Source: G963676095 sp963676095 (lineage in GTDB: Bacteria > Bacteroidota > Bacteroidia > Bacteroidales > Prolixibacteraceae). From it: DNA of 64,000 nucleotides. Each line of letters opens with the position of its first letter. Position 1 is the first letter of the stretch. A model generated the notes under the pieces. It was not told the DNA's origin, ran no database searches, and worked only from the letters and a program-made list of their open reading frames with translations. The position numbers and the translations under genes were made by a program. This document shows positions 42,747-51,478 of this stretch, in pieces. The stretch covers positions 3,038,001-3,102,000 of the forward strand of contig OY781040.1 in the NCBI GenBank assembly GCA_963676095.1, written 5' to 3'.

Positions 42747-43196
42747 ATGGACGAACTGTTTAAAATCGCAGTAGCCGAACTGGGGCAAAAGGAAATCGGG
42801 GGCAGCGGGAACAATCCCGCCATCGTGAACTACGCCCGCGAGGCGGGTTTCACATGGGTCAACGATGATGAGACGCCCTGGTGCAGCATTTTTATCAACT
42901 GGGCAGCCATGAAAGCAGGGCTGCCGCGCAGCAACCAGGCCGATGCCCGGTCGTGGCTAAAGGTGGGAGAGCAGGTCGATGCCGCACCGGTACCCGGCGA
43001 CATTGTTATCTTTTGGCGCGGCAGTCCCGATTCGTGGCAGGGACATGTCGCCATCCTGTTCGGATTTTCGCACGACGGCACCCGGGTTTACTGCCTGGGC
43101 GGGAACCAGGACAACAGGGTTTCCATTTCCGGCTATCCGCGCAATACCGTGCTGGGTTTCCGCCGGCTGCAGGCTGCTACCGGCACAACATCTTAG
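42747..43196 (+). CDS. TIGR02594-type peptidoglycan hydrolase (CHAP-like)
   Basis: A 149-residue single-domain protein of the NlpC/P60-CHAP superfamily. It has ELGQKEIGGSGNNPAIVNYA, the catalytic Cys in DETPWCSIFINWA (about residue 47), PGDIVIFWRG, the catalytic His in WQGHVAILFGF and GGNQDNRVSISGYP. It should cleave peptide bonds in peptidoglycan. There is no signal peptide, so export would need a holin, spanin or dedicated system, as for phage endolysins. It is followed 10 bp later by a small gene. Confidence 0.85.
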   Translation: MDELFKIAVAELGQKEIGGSGNNPAIVNYAREAGFTWVNDDETPWCSIFINWAAMKAGLPRSNQADARSWLKVGEQVDAAPVPGDIVIFWRGSPDSWQGHVAILFGFSHDGTRVYCLGGNQDNRVSISGYPRNTVLGFRRLQAATGTTS

Positions 43197-43206
43197 TGTT
43201 TGAGCT

Positions 43207-43476
43207 ATGGACGAAACCGGTTATTCCGAATTCAGGGATGCGGTCAGGCAGTTGGCTGCCGACCTGCTCAGCAACGAAATACTGGTGGCAGAGCAGGCTG
43301 ACGGAAACAGGGAGCAAACACTCCTGTTTTACGGGCATGCTGAGGTTGGCGGCGACACCGTGGCCGTGCTCAACGATCATTCCCGCGAAGTTTCCGTCCT
43401 GTGCAGCACCCTGCTGTCGGCTTCGGCCCTCAGCCGGAGAGCTGCCTGGAACCTGATCCTGACTGCGCTGCACTGA
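43207..43476 (+). CDS. Small conserved protein, unknown
   Basis: Eighty-nine residues, acidic, from MDETGYSEFRDAVRQLAADL. It lies 10 bp after the lysin gene and has the same GC-rich composition. No family was recognised, and the sequence lacks TM segments. It may assist the lysin, but only position supports that. Confidence 0.5.
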   Translation: MDETGYSEFRDAVRQLAADLLSNEILVAEQADGNREQTLLFYGHAEVGGDTVAVLNDHSREVSVLCSTLLSASALSRRAAWNLILTALH

Positions 43477-43597
43477 TCTTTCGGGAGGCAAATACGCTCC
43501 CCAATCATCCGGCGCCCGTGCGGCACTCTCGTTTAATCATTCTTCTATTCAATGATTTATTCATTCATTTTGTTATTCATTTATTCAATCATTAGCT

Positions 43598-43939
43598 ATG
43601 GCACTCAACTTTTCAAAAATCAAGGAATCGGTCGAAAAAGCATTCGACGATATGGCCACCCTTGAAGTGGCCACGCTGACCAACCCCGGTACCGTACCGA
43701 TCGACCTGGCCACCGGCCAGAGCAGCGATATCTTTACCAGTATCCGGCAAAACCTGTCGCAGGCCAACCTGGTAGCCTATACCCGTTTCGACCTCGACGG
43801 CGACGCGGTGAACTATGTCAGCAGAAGCGAAGAAGTGACCGCCCTGGCCGATAAACACGCCCTGATGGTCGAATCGGCCCTGGAAACGCGGAAAACGCTT
43901 TTTAATACCATTGTCCAGGTTGTTAAGGACCTGGTATAA
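43598..43939 (+). CDS. Small conserved protein, unknown
   Basis: A 113-residue acidic protein: MALNFSKIKESVEKAFDDMA with alpha-helical ends and a central SSDIFTSIRQNLSQANLVAY. The surrounding spacing is about 120 bp to the previous gene and 60 bp to the next. Same strand and composition as the lysin group. No recognised domain or signal peptide. Confidence 0.5.
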   Translation: MALNFSKIKESVEKAFDDMATLEVATLTNPGTVPIDLATGQSSDIFTSIRQNLSQANLVAYTRFDLDGDAVNYVSRSEEVTALADKHALMVESALETRKTLFNTIVQVVKDLV

Positions 43940-43999
43940 CGCTGTTGCCGGGGAACCGCCGGTAGTGCCGGTCCCCCGGCTTTCCGTAAAACAAGAGAT

Positions 44000-45814
44000 A
44001 TGCAAACCATCAGCAATATACCCGGGCTGTTCGAGAAGCACTTTTGTGCCGCCAACCGCGAAAAGTTTGCCCGCGTACACCGCCTCGAATGCGAGGAAGT
44101 GCTGGACAACCTGGGCTATGTTGCTGTTGACCGCAATAAGACCTATACCGGTGCTACCGACGGGGAACTCCTCTCGGGGATCAGCCGTTTCCGGGAAGAG
44201 TACCGGATCTGCGGTCAGGCTTTCCCTGAGAGCAGCGGTCCCGGGAGCGGGAATTCCGCCGGCAACAACAACCGGCGCCTGTACCCCGGCATCAGGGGAG
44301 ATGATCTTTGCAATGAAAGCAATGTCAGCAACAACCAGGATATGTTTCTCATTTCCGGAAATGACGGTCAAGGCGCTGAAGGCCCTGATGATGAAGATCC
44401 GGGAAACCTGCTTTCGGAAGAAGAGCTCAGTTTCCTGCACCGCCTGTCATCGCTCGAGGGGGAGTTTGACCTGCACCGGTTTCCCCTGGCAACGATCGGG
44501 TCCAATGCGCTCCTTTCCCGCGTACTGAACTACCGGTTGTCGATCCTGGGGACCGCCGGCATTTCCGGGCCCTGGCAGCCCCCCGCCGGGTGGGATCAAT
44601 ACCTCGAAAAACTTTCCGCATGGTGCGGACTCAAAGACCAATGCCGGATCATTGAATTGTCGGGCGATGCCGAAGCCCTGTCCCAAACACTGGCCCAACG
44701 CGGATCGTACCCCGGCAGCCGTTATCACCACCTGGTTTATTTCAAAAGTCCTGTAAACCGGCTCAGCAGAAAAATCCGGCAGCTGGCCGGCAATGACCGG
44801 TTGCACGACATCCGTTTTCCCCTGGTGCCCGGCGAAAGCGTTTCCGCATTTCAGCAAACCATTCAAAGCGCCAACCTGATAGAAGGCGTCATTGCCGACG
44901 GGCTGAATCAGCTCATGACGCGGCTGGTCCAGGTCCGGCTGTGGTTGTCGGGCACCTATCCCGGGAGGCTCGACAACGACCTGGGGCCTCTGAGCCTGGA
45001 TGCCATGTACGCGCTGGCCGACTATCTGCACGGGAACTTTGACGGGAACAGGAACTTTTCCATTAGTGACCTGCTGGTGCACATCGACGGCGATTACTGG
45101 GTACTGAATGTCCCTTACCTTTTTCAGGCCCTTCTGCCGGAATTGGATGCCCCCGGTGAAAAAGAAGATGCCGGATCTCCGGCGCAATTCCTTTCCCAGG
45201 AGATCGGCCGGTTGCTGGTAAGCCCGGGGCTAAGCCGAAAAGCGCAGGAAAGCATCCTGGATACCCTCGATGAGAAACTGCAGAAAGGATACGCTCCGGC
45301 CTTTCACCCGGAGCGCAAGCCGCATACCAGGGCAGGGAAGGGGCTGTTGCGATCGGCCTGCCGGTTTTTCAGGCATCTGGGCGAACTTATCCGCAAAGGC
45401 ATCCGGAAGGCCCGGCAGATGCTGAAAAAGCTGTTTCGCTGGTTCCGGAATGCCGTGCAGGTCATCTGGCGCGAGCTCAAAAACAGTTATTCGGTGATGA
45501 GCCGAGCATTGTCATTTTTCTTTTCGGAGCGAACGGTAACCACCAGCCTGGGCGGACAGAGCATTGTCACCGATTTCGATGGCGGTTTCGACAGTGTCAC
45601 GGTGCTTTCGTCCGGTGCCCACCCCCTTATTGAAGGACATATCCGCAACCTCGAAGCCCGCACCGCTGACCTTACCGAAGCATCCGGCATTGCCGGTACC
45701 ATCCTTTCCCTGGCCCTCAAAGCCCTCTCCGGTCCCTGCGGCTGGCTCAGGCTCGGGATAGACGCAATCCGGTGCCTGGCCGGACAGGATTATTCCCAAC
45801 TGTCTTTGGGCTAA
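44000..45814 (+). CDS. Large conserved protein of the lysin group, unknown
   Basis: A 604-residue protein, last of the GC-rich set. The N-terminus (about 30-75, CEEVLDNLGYVAVDRNKTYT, then GATDGELLSGISRFREEYRI) loosely resembles a peptidoglycan-binding domain. The middle is Pro/Gly/Asn-rich (about 80-130) and then helical. Residues about 440-500 are very basic (GIRKARQMLKKLFRWFRNAV) with amphipathic helices, and the C-terminus is hydrophobic in patches without a clean TM. No signal peptide is evident. Function unknown; a role with the lysin at the envelope is a guess from context. Confidence 0.45.
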   Translation: MQTISNIPGLFEKHFCAANREKFARVHRLECEEVLDNLGYVAVDRNKTYTGATDGELLSGISRFREEYRICGQAFPESSGPGSGNSAGNNNRRLYPGIRGDDLCNESNVSNNQDMFLISGNDGQGAEGPDDEDPGNLLSEEELSFLHRLSSLEGEFDLHRFPLATIGSNALLSRVLNYRLSILGTAGISGPWQPPAGWDQYLEKLSAWCGLKDQCRIIELSGDAEALSQTLAQRGSYPGSRYHHLVYFKSPVNRLSRKIRQLAGNDRLHDIRFPLVPGESVSAFQQTIQSANLIEGVIADGLNQLMTRLVQVRLWLSGTYPGRLDNDLGPLSLDAMYALADYLHGNFDGNRNFSISDLLVHIDGDYWVLNVPYLFQALLPELDAPGEKEDAGSPAQFLSQEIGRLLVSPGLSRKAQESILDTLDEKLQKGYAPAFHPERKPHTRAGKGLLRSACRFFRHLGELIRKGIRKARQMLKKLFRWFRNAVQVIWRELKNSYSVMSRALSFFFSERTVTTSLGGQSIVTDFDGGFDSVTVLSSGAHPLIEGHIRNLEARTADLTEASGIAGTILSLALKALSGPCGWLRLGIDAIRCLAGQDYSQLSLG

Positions 45815-45954
45815 ACCGAAAAAGGAATTATCGAAATTGGCAGGAATTGCACTCTACGGGGAATAGGTACAAGGGAAGAATCGTGCAACAAAGGTGAATC
45901 TACCAGGATAATTTTAAATAAAACAGACTTTTTTCAAAAAAATGATAAAAAAGC

Positions 45955-45985
45955 TTTGACATTTCTTCTAAATGTAATAATCTTG
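45955..45985 (+). promoter_or_regulatory. Bacteroidota-type promoter for the HEPN operon
   Basis: TTTG at 45955-45958 and TAATCTTG at 45978-45985 are separated by exactly 19 bases. The second element differs from TAnnTTTG at one base. Confidence 0.55.
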
Positions 45986-46032
45986 CTTAGTTAAAACAAA
46001 GCTAAACTAATTATCCGGAACCTTAAAAAGAG

Positions 46033-46458
46033 ATGTCTGAGCTATTAAAAAAATCGGCAGAAAACATTCAGTCGGCATCTTTGTTAATTGATAATAAACT
46101 ATATGCTCCGAGTATTCATTGTTCTTATTATGCATGTTTTCAAAAGCTGAAGAATTTAATAGCAGAAGCATATCACAGTGATTACACGGAGTTGGATAAT
46201 GAACTGAGGGATTTGAACGATAAATTCAGGAGAGAAAACAAGAAGGTTATTGCTACTCACGAATTTTACATCGGATATAAATTGGATCATTTGATCCGGA
46301 GGGAAGGTGCAGATCACAGGTTAATCAATAAATTAAACGATCTAAAAACATACCGCAATAAGTCGGACTACGAAAACATTCCTGTCAAACCGGAAATATC
46401 GAAGAATGTTTTTTCGTTATCACAAAAGGTAATTCAGGAATTGAATAAATTAATATGA
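46033..46458 (+). CDS. HEPN-domain protein
   Basis: A 141-residue helical protein of the HEPN group (PF05168-like): LLKKSAENIQSASLLIDNKL, APSIHCSYYACFQKLKNLIA and a C-terminal KTYRNKSDYE. In toxic HEPN RNases the active site is R-x4-6-H; here the position reads R-N-K-S-D-Y, so the His is replaced by Tyr, as in many HEPN proteins of uncertain activity. It overlaps the next gene by 4 bp and has its own promoter. It probably acts in a toxin-antitoxin-like unit with the two genes downstream. Confidence 0.75.
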   Translation: MSELLKKSAENIQSASLLIDNKLYAPSIHCSYYACFQKLKNLIAEAYHSDYTELDNELRDLNDKFRRENKKVIATHEFYIGYKLDHLIRREGADHRLINKLNDLKTYRNKSDYENIPVKPEISKNVFSLSQKVIQELNKLI

Positions 46459-46850
46459 TGGATGCTAAAGCATTTTTAAAAGAGAGATTGTCTGAAATTT
46501 TTAACCGGGTAAAGTCGGTTAATATTCGGTACCAGTACAGTAAATTTGATGATACCCATTTAATTGAAGTTACTCCTGCTTCCGAATATGACGAAAATGA
46601 GCTGTATTACCAGTTGGAACGGGAGCTTCTTTTTGATTTTAATGACCGGTTTTTCCCTTCAACAATCTTATTTGTGACGGAAGGCTCTTTGAACCAGATC
46701 TCTGTTCCTGATTTTGTTTTTTTAAGACAAAAAGAAGAATTTTCGGTATCAATGTCAGGTTCTGCAGATTTTAGTTTCAGTTGGGATCAGAATATCGAAC
46801 AGCATGCAGTTGTCTGTGCCGGTGAAAATAATTATCCTTTAGCAGCTTAA
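46455..46850 (+). CDS. Partner of the HEPN protein, unknown
   Basis: A 131-residue acidic protein: MMDAKAFLKERLSEIFNRVK, then YQYSKFDDTHLIEVTPASEY and FSVSMSGSADFSFSWDQNI. It is coupled to the HEPN gene by a 4-bp overlap, like an antitoxin or cognate subunit. It lacks the GS-x-G...D-x-D pattern of MNT nucleotidyltransferases that usually partner HEPN proteins, so it is a different kind of partner. No family was recognised. Confidence 0.55.
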   Translation: MMDAKAFLKERLSEIFNRVKSVNIRYQYSKFDDTHLIEVTPASEYDENELYYQLERELLFDFNDRFFPSTILFVTEGSLNQISVPDFVFLRQKEEFSVSMSGSADFSFSWDQNIEQHAVVCAGENNYPLAA

Positions 46851-46853
46851 GCT

Positions 46854-47266
46854 ATGGAAGAAGCAAAAGATTCACGGCTTTCATTCACGGGTTTTAAATA
46901 AGCCGGTCAGTAATCGATATAAAAGGCCCGATTAGCAAAAAGATGAGTATTGGCTTGGATGCTTCCGGTGAAATAAATAAGGCGGAAGGCAAATTTCATC
47001 TTAAGTTGAATGTACATGTTTCAGATGAGGATCGGGGATTATCAGTTGAGGTAGATGCCTGTGCCGATTATTTGATTGACGGAGATGTTGAAGATCCGAA
47101 ATTCAGCAATTTTCTGTACCTCAATGCACCAGCTATATTATTTCCTTATATACGGGCTTATATATCAGCTCTTACCGCATTGTCCGGGATACCTCCGGTC
47201 ACGCTACCTCCGGTAAATATTTCAGGAATGAAGGAAGTATTGCAGAAAAAAACTCTTATAAAATAG
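46854..47266 (+). pseudogene. SecB-like chaperone, one-base frameshift
   Basis: Starting at ATG 46854 the first 15 codons (MEEAKDSRLSFTGFK) run into TAA at 46899. Shifting by one base continues ISRSVIDIKGPISKK and then MSIGLDASGEINKA to the end. The latter part matches SecB: DACADYLIDGDVED, YLNAPAILFPYIRAYISALT and GIPPVTLPPVNIS (SecB consensus FPyaReiis..GFPPl.LpPVNF). An ATG at 46943 would give a 107-residue protein lacking about 30 N-terminal residues. Its place behind a HEPN pair suggests a toxin-antitoxin-chaperone module. The frameshift may be a mutation or a sequencing error. Confidence 0.65.
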
Positions 47267-47274
47267 ATCTTAAA

Positions 47275-48558
47275 TTATACATGCGCCTTTATTGGAAATT
47301 CCAGATACCTGTTGAAATCCTTCCCGATCTGAATTTGCCATCTCCTGATGTTTGGTTCAACTGCAATGGAAATAACGTTACATTCCATTCCTCTTTCCTT
47401 GCCCGTTTTCGGATCTAAAAAATTTCCTCCTGTTTTGGATGTTCTCTCTCCGGGATAGACAAGGGCCACTTTGGTTGCGCTATAATACTCGTGGTAAACA
47501 TACATCTGCCTTAGATCACCACTTGAGGGGCTGTATCCGTTCAGATTTTTCCACTTGGTGTCCAATACCAGGCAGTTTGGTTTGCCTTTATTGACAACAA
47601 TATCCGGGCGGATTGTTGAACGGCTACCTGATTCCGGTTTCCAGAAATACTTTGATGTTTGAGCAGTTAAAGTTACATCGGCGGCTTTTTGACTTCGTAG
47701 ACTTTCATAAACAAATTGTTCCCAAAGCCGATTCATGTCGAACATCAACGCTAAAACGTAGTTTCTACCGTTGCTGATATCTGGATGATAATGCATAAGC
47801 AGCAGGCGTGCAATATCAATTGCCTTTTTGTATCTCTGCGTTTTACGGTCAAAAACGAGTTTGGAAAATGTGGTTTCTGTTACCTTTATATCAGGCATTT
47901 CAGGAAAATTGAGTATTAATGCACCAAGCCTGCTATGCAAAGCGACATTCGTATTTATCTGTTTTAACAGCCGGATCGCTTTAAAAAGTATCGCGTGATA
48001 TTTGTGTTCCAGATCGTAGATGGTATAACGAACATAAAAGCTCTCCTGATGAGTGAGGTTTTTTTGGATGTGCTGTCCAAATTTCAGACTACCTTTTAAT
48101 GCGTTAACATTCCCTTCTTTTTTTCGGTATTGCTTGACCAACCCATTATGCAACAAATATTCGATTTCAGTAATGAAGAGTTCAAAATATAAATCCAGTA
48201 TCGAATTTGCTCTAATTTTTAATGAACTGCTGCTGGGCGCATGAACGTCAAAAGCCCCAACTGCAAAAAGCATATCAATTAAGATATTTCTCCACTTTCC
48301 CTTTTCGTCAGTAGCCACAAATTGGTTATCTGCTTTAGGCAACACCTCAATAATGATGTTGTCAATTTGGATAACACCTACAAATTCGTTGAATTTAACC
48401 CCGTTGTTAATTAACGTAAAATACGGTACCCCTTTGTCTCCAAAATACTTTTGTAAGGCCTTTAGTTTTGGTGCATCAAAGGTTACCCCATTAATTACTT
48501 GATTTAACTTCAGTGTTTGGTGCTCAAATACAGTAATATACTTTCTTGTATCAGACAT
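47275..48558 (-). CDS. mcrC: McrC-family restriction nuclease subunit
   Basis: A 427-residue McrC. The N-terminal region (about 1-250) is the McrB-contacting part; the C-terminal part (about 290-400) is a PD-(D/E)XK nuclease with STIRPDIVVNKGKPNCLVLD, then TKWKNL, giving D...D-x-K. It is the last gene of the defence operon and overlaps mcrB by 8 bp. With McrB it should form a type IV, modification-dependent restriction complex, cutting foreign DNA recognised by the EVE/head region of McrB. Convergent with the SecB-like gene, 8 bp apart. Confidence 0.85.
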   Translation of the reverse strand: MSDTRKYITVFEHQTLKLNQVINGVTFDAPKLKALQKYFGDKGVPYFTLINNGVKFNEFVGVIQIDNIIIEVLPKADNQFVATDEKGKWRNILIDMLFAVGAFDVHAPSSSSLKIRANSILDLYFELFITEIEYLLHNGLVKQYRKKEGNVNALKGSLKFGQHIQKNLTHQESFYVRYTIYDLEHKYHAILFKAIRLLKQINTNVALHSRLGALILNFPEMPDIKVTETTFSKLVFDRKTQRYKKAIDIARLLLMHYHPDISNGRNYVLALMFDMNRLWEQFVYESLRSQKAADVTLTAQTSKYFWKPESGSRSTIRPDIVVNKGKPNCLVLDTKWKNLNGYSPSSGDLRQMYVYHEYYSATKVALVYPGERTSKTGGNFLDPKTGKERGMECNVISIAVEPNIRRWQIQIGKDFNRYLEFPIKAHV

Positions 48559-51442
48559 CTTTTTTCCGAAGTAGCGTATCTATTACTTTTTTAAAGTCTT
48601 CGTTTTCCATGTGTAAAATATCTTTAATCCTATAGACAGGTCTATCTGCAAATTCCAATGCTTCATAGCCATTAAAATCGGCAAAGAGCTCACTGTCTGC
48701 CTCTTCCCGCGGCTCAAAGAAACCTTCGCCAAGTACCAGGCCCGCCTTTCCAAAGTCTCCAAAGAAATATTCCTGTAATAAAGGAATTATCTTACTGTGA
48801 AATGCAATCTTAAGGTCGTCAAAACTGCCCACAGACATAAAATAGCTGTGCCCAATCTGGTGATCTTTATCCAATAGTTTCACTACCCTTCTATTTATTG
48901 CCACCAATACGTCTTTCAGATTTATCCCGTTAAACTCGCTATCCGGGAATAATGAAATCCGGGATTCATTTTTTGGGTGGCCGTTTTCAAAAGAGTTCCA
49001 TATTTCTTTTCTATTCACTTTTATATTATCGCCTGCACCAAGTAAATCGAATAACGCACTCTCGCTTCGAAGAAAGGTTTCGTTGTCCCGTTTTTCTTGC
49101 TGATGCTTCCATAAGAAATCCCAATACATCCGCCCGGGGCTTAATAATTCCGGACGAGGTGGCATCTCAACAAAATTGAACCTGCGCCTCAAAGCTGTGT
49201 CCAATGCCTCAACACTTCTGTCCGCTGTATTCATTGTTCCTATGAGGTAAATATTTGACGGAACGCCAAACCTCTCCCGGCTGTAAGGTAGGGTAACTTC
49301 CAGTGCCTCTTTTCCCCCAAGTCGCTTATCTTCTTCAATAAGCGTAATTAGCTCGCCAAATATTTGGGAGATATTGCCTCTGTTTATTTCGTCAATGATA
49401 ACGATGTAGTTTTTTCCTGCAGCATTGTCATTCTCTGAATACTGGTATTTTGATTTCAGATAGTCAACGACGCCTTTAAAATAGCCTTCCCAACCTTTAA
49501 ATTTTTCCTCTCCGTTTATTTGTTTTTGAATATTCTCTTTCGTTAATGTGCCTTGTTTCTCCTTGTTCTGTCCAGTATGCAGCGTGAGATTGTCGTTTGA
49601 ATTTAGTGAAATTGAAAACTCTTTGCCCGTAGGGGTTTTTAGCGGCAAAAGTTCTGTCGTTGTAAGTTCATCTTTAAGTTTTTCATATGCGAGATCAAAT
49701 CCGACGAGATTTGGTGTTTTGGCGTCCTGACATATTTTTTTGAAAATGCCCGGAACAACATCATATTTTATATGGCGATCCTCCTGGTTCGGTTTTAAAG
49801 GTTTTATTCCTTCTATAAAATCTTCATAGCTCATGCTTTGATGAAAAGTAGTAAAAACAATCTGTCCTTCCTTCTGCAACCGATCAAATTCCTGTTTAAT
49901 CATCGTGCGGGACTGATTCAGATCAAAGTCAGGATTAGCTATCGAAATAGCTTCGTTGATTGTGTCGTATGTTTTTCCCGTACCGGGAGGACCGTAGAAG
50001 ATTTGATTTAGTGGGACCGATTCCATCGTGTTCCTGTTAGTTGTGGTTCTGGATGGATTATCATTTGTCATTAGTAAATCATTAAGTTGTTTTATCAGGG
50101 CCATGCCAGATAACTTAGAAACCGTAGTCAGTAAGCCTTCTTTATTCGTTATTTTGGGGTGAAATATTTTCCAGTCAACTTGTTTCTGATGTGGAAAATC
50201 ATAATTATCATTAAAAGAATAGTCATCTGTTACAATTCCAATTCCCAATATTGACGCTCCCTCTTGTGCTAAAACCACATCTCCCGGTTTCACGTTGCTA
50301 TAAAAATTGAAAACCTCACCAGCCTTACGACTCAAAAGCCTTTTGTCTTCTTTATAGGATCCTTTTTCGTTAAATAATGAAATGATACTTTTTTTAGAGG
50401 TTATGTCAACATCGGCCAAATCTCCTAAGGCAGGCCATCCAATACTTATTTTATTATTGGTTTTCATCTCTTCCCAGTAACTAGTTGCTCCATCTGTCGT
50501 TCCAATGCGCCAATAAGCCCTCTCCATTCCTATTTGTTTGTCTAATGTTTGGTAAAGAATATCCTGTGCTAATATCTTGTGGTTTTTATCCCGGAAGCAA
50601 TCAGGAGAGTCGATCAGGGGTTCGACCAACTCCAATAATTCCTGATCACCGACGATATACTCCCTGATAAAATCTTCAACCAACTCCAGGTAATGCACAT
50701 ATTTCTCACCTTTTGGCTTAGCCTTGATATCAAGAAGTTTACAGCCCTTTTGATAAAACGAATCTTTATAGAAAGTATATTTGTCGGGATCGTGGTAAGT
50801 TAAGTAAGTTGCGATGGTACGTTCATCCTGATGATGTGAAAATTTTTCTTCCGGAACCAACTCCCGATATACTTTTAATGTTTCTTCATTAAAATATCTG
50901 ATCCTTTCTGCTAAAGGTTTCTCTTCATTGAATAAAACCTTGAAACATTCACGGAAAGCCTCAGTCCTGTTTTTTGCCAGATCATGGGTTACAGTGATAC
51001 CCATCGGGTAAATCAAATTGAAAAAGTCAATGCTTTTCAATTCTTCATAGAAATCAGCCTTCGTTACATCAGGTCGTCCCTGAAACCGCTCAAGCAGCTT
51101 CCATTTATATAGTTCATCATGGAGTCCCTTTTCCTTAACATGCTTTTTGTATTTAACGATTAAGTCAGCAATAGGATCATTTACCCTCTCCTTAATAACA
51201 AATTCAGGCCCAAGATTTTTAAGATAATCCTGTGCCTGATAGGTATTAAACCCGTCATGATTTAAATATTCGCCATTCGCAAATTGATTAGCTAAAGCAA
51301 TGGTGTATTTGGGAGGATATGATTTATTATTAAAAACTAAATCATATTTCCTCGATTTAGCCAACGGGTCTTTTACGCCATTCAAATCAATGTCCTGGAT
51401 GGCTTGCAAAACATGTTCTTTTGAAATATTCTCTGGAATCAT
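48551..51442 (-). CDS. mcrB: McrB-like GTPase/AAA+ with EVE domain
   Basis: A 963-residue protein from ATG 51442 (MIPENISKEHVLQAIQDID). Residues 1-90 resemble the ScoMcrA-type head domain (KYDLVFNNKSYPPKYTIALA). The next 200 residues are a helical linker. About 310-430 is an EVE-type domain (AYWRIGTTDGATSYWEEMKT, GDVVLAQEGASILGIGIV), which reads modified bases in relatives. The AAA+ domain starts near 480: FYGPPGTGKTYDTI (Walker A), IVIIDEINRGNISQIFGELI (Walker B) and LIGTMNTADRSVEALDTALR (sensor/arginine finger). It should form hexamers with McrC and translocate DNA. Start at 51469 is also possible. Confidence 0.85.
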   Translation of the reverse strand: MIPENISKEHVLQAIQDIDLNGVKDPLAKSRKYDLVFNNKSYPPKYTIALANQFANGEYLNHDGFNTYQAQDYLKNLGPEFVIKERVNDPIADLIVKYKKHVKEKGLHDELYKWKLLERFQGRPDVTKADFYEELKSIDFFNLIYPMGITVTHDLAKNRTEAFRECFKVLFNEEKPLAERIRYFNEETLKVYRELVPEEKFSHHQDERTIATYLTYHDPDKYTFYKDSFYQKGCKLLDIKAKPKGEKYVHYLELVEDFIREYIVGDQELLELVEPLIDSPDCFRDKNHKILAQDILYQTLDKQIGMERAYWRIGTTDGATSYWEEMKTNNKISIGWPALGDLADVDITSKKSIISLFNEKGSYKEDKRLLSRKAGEVFNFYSNVKPGDVVLAQEGASILGIGIVTDDYSFNDNYDFPHQKQVDWKIFHPKITNKEGLLTTVSKLSGMALIKQLNDLLMTNDNPSRTTTNRNTMESVPLNQIFYGPPGTGKTYDTINEAISIANPDFDLNQSRTMIKQEFDRLQKEGQIVFTTFHQSMSYEDFIEGIKPLKPNQEDRHIKYDVVPGIFKKICQDAKTPNLVGFDLAYEKLKDELTTTELLPLKTPTGKEFSISLNSNDNLTLHTGQNKEKQGTLTKENIQKQINGEEKFKGWEGYFKGVVDYLKSKYQYSENDNAAGKNYIVIIDEINRGNISQIFGELITLIEEDKRLGGKEALEVTLPYSRERFGVPSNIYLIGTMNTADRSVEALDTALRRRFNFVEMPPRPELLSPGRMYWDFLWKHQQEKRDNETFLRSESALFDLLGAGDNIKVNRKEIWNSFENGHPKNESRISLFPDSEFNGINLKDVLVAINRRVVKLLDKDHQIGHSYFMSVGSFDDLKIAFHSKIIPLLQEYFFGDFGKAGLVLGEGFFEPREEADSELFADFNGYEALEFADRPVYRIKDILHMENEDFKKVIDTLLRKKDV

Positions 51443-51478
51443 TTTATATCTTTTTATCTGTGATCTCAATTCCGTTTA

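Noticed and set aside
46892..46905. Programmed -1 frameshift in the SecB-like gene
   Set aside because: The TTTTAAAT run suggests slippage, but in the zero frame the codons are TTT AAA, and re-pairing of the second codon in the -1 frame would be poor. A simple deletion or sequence error is more likely.
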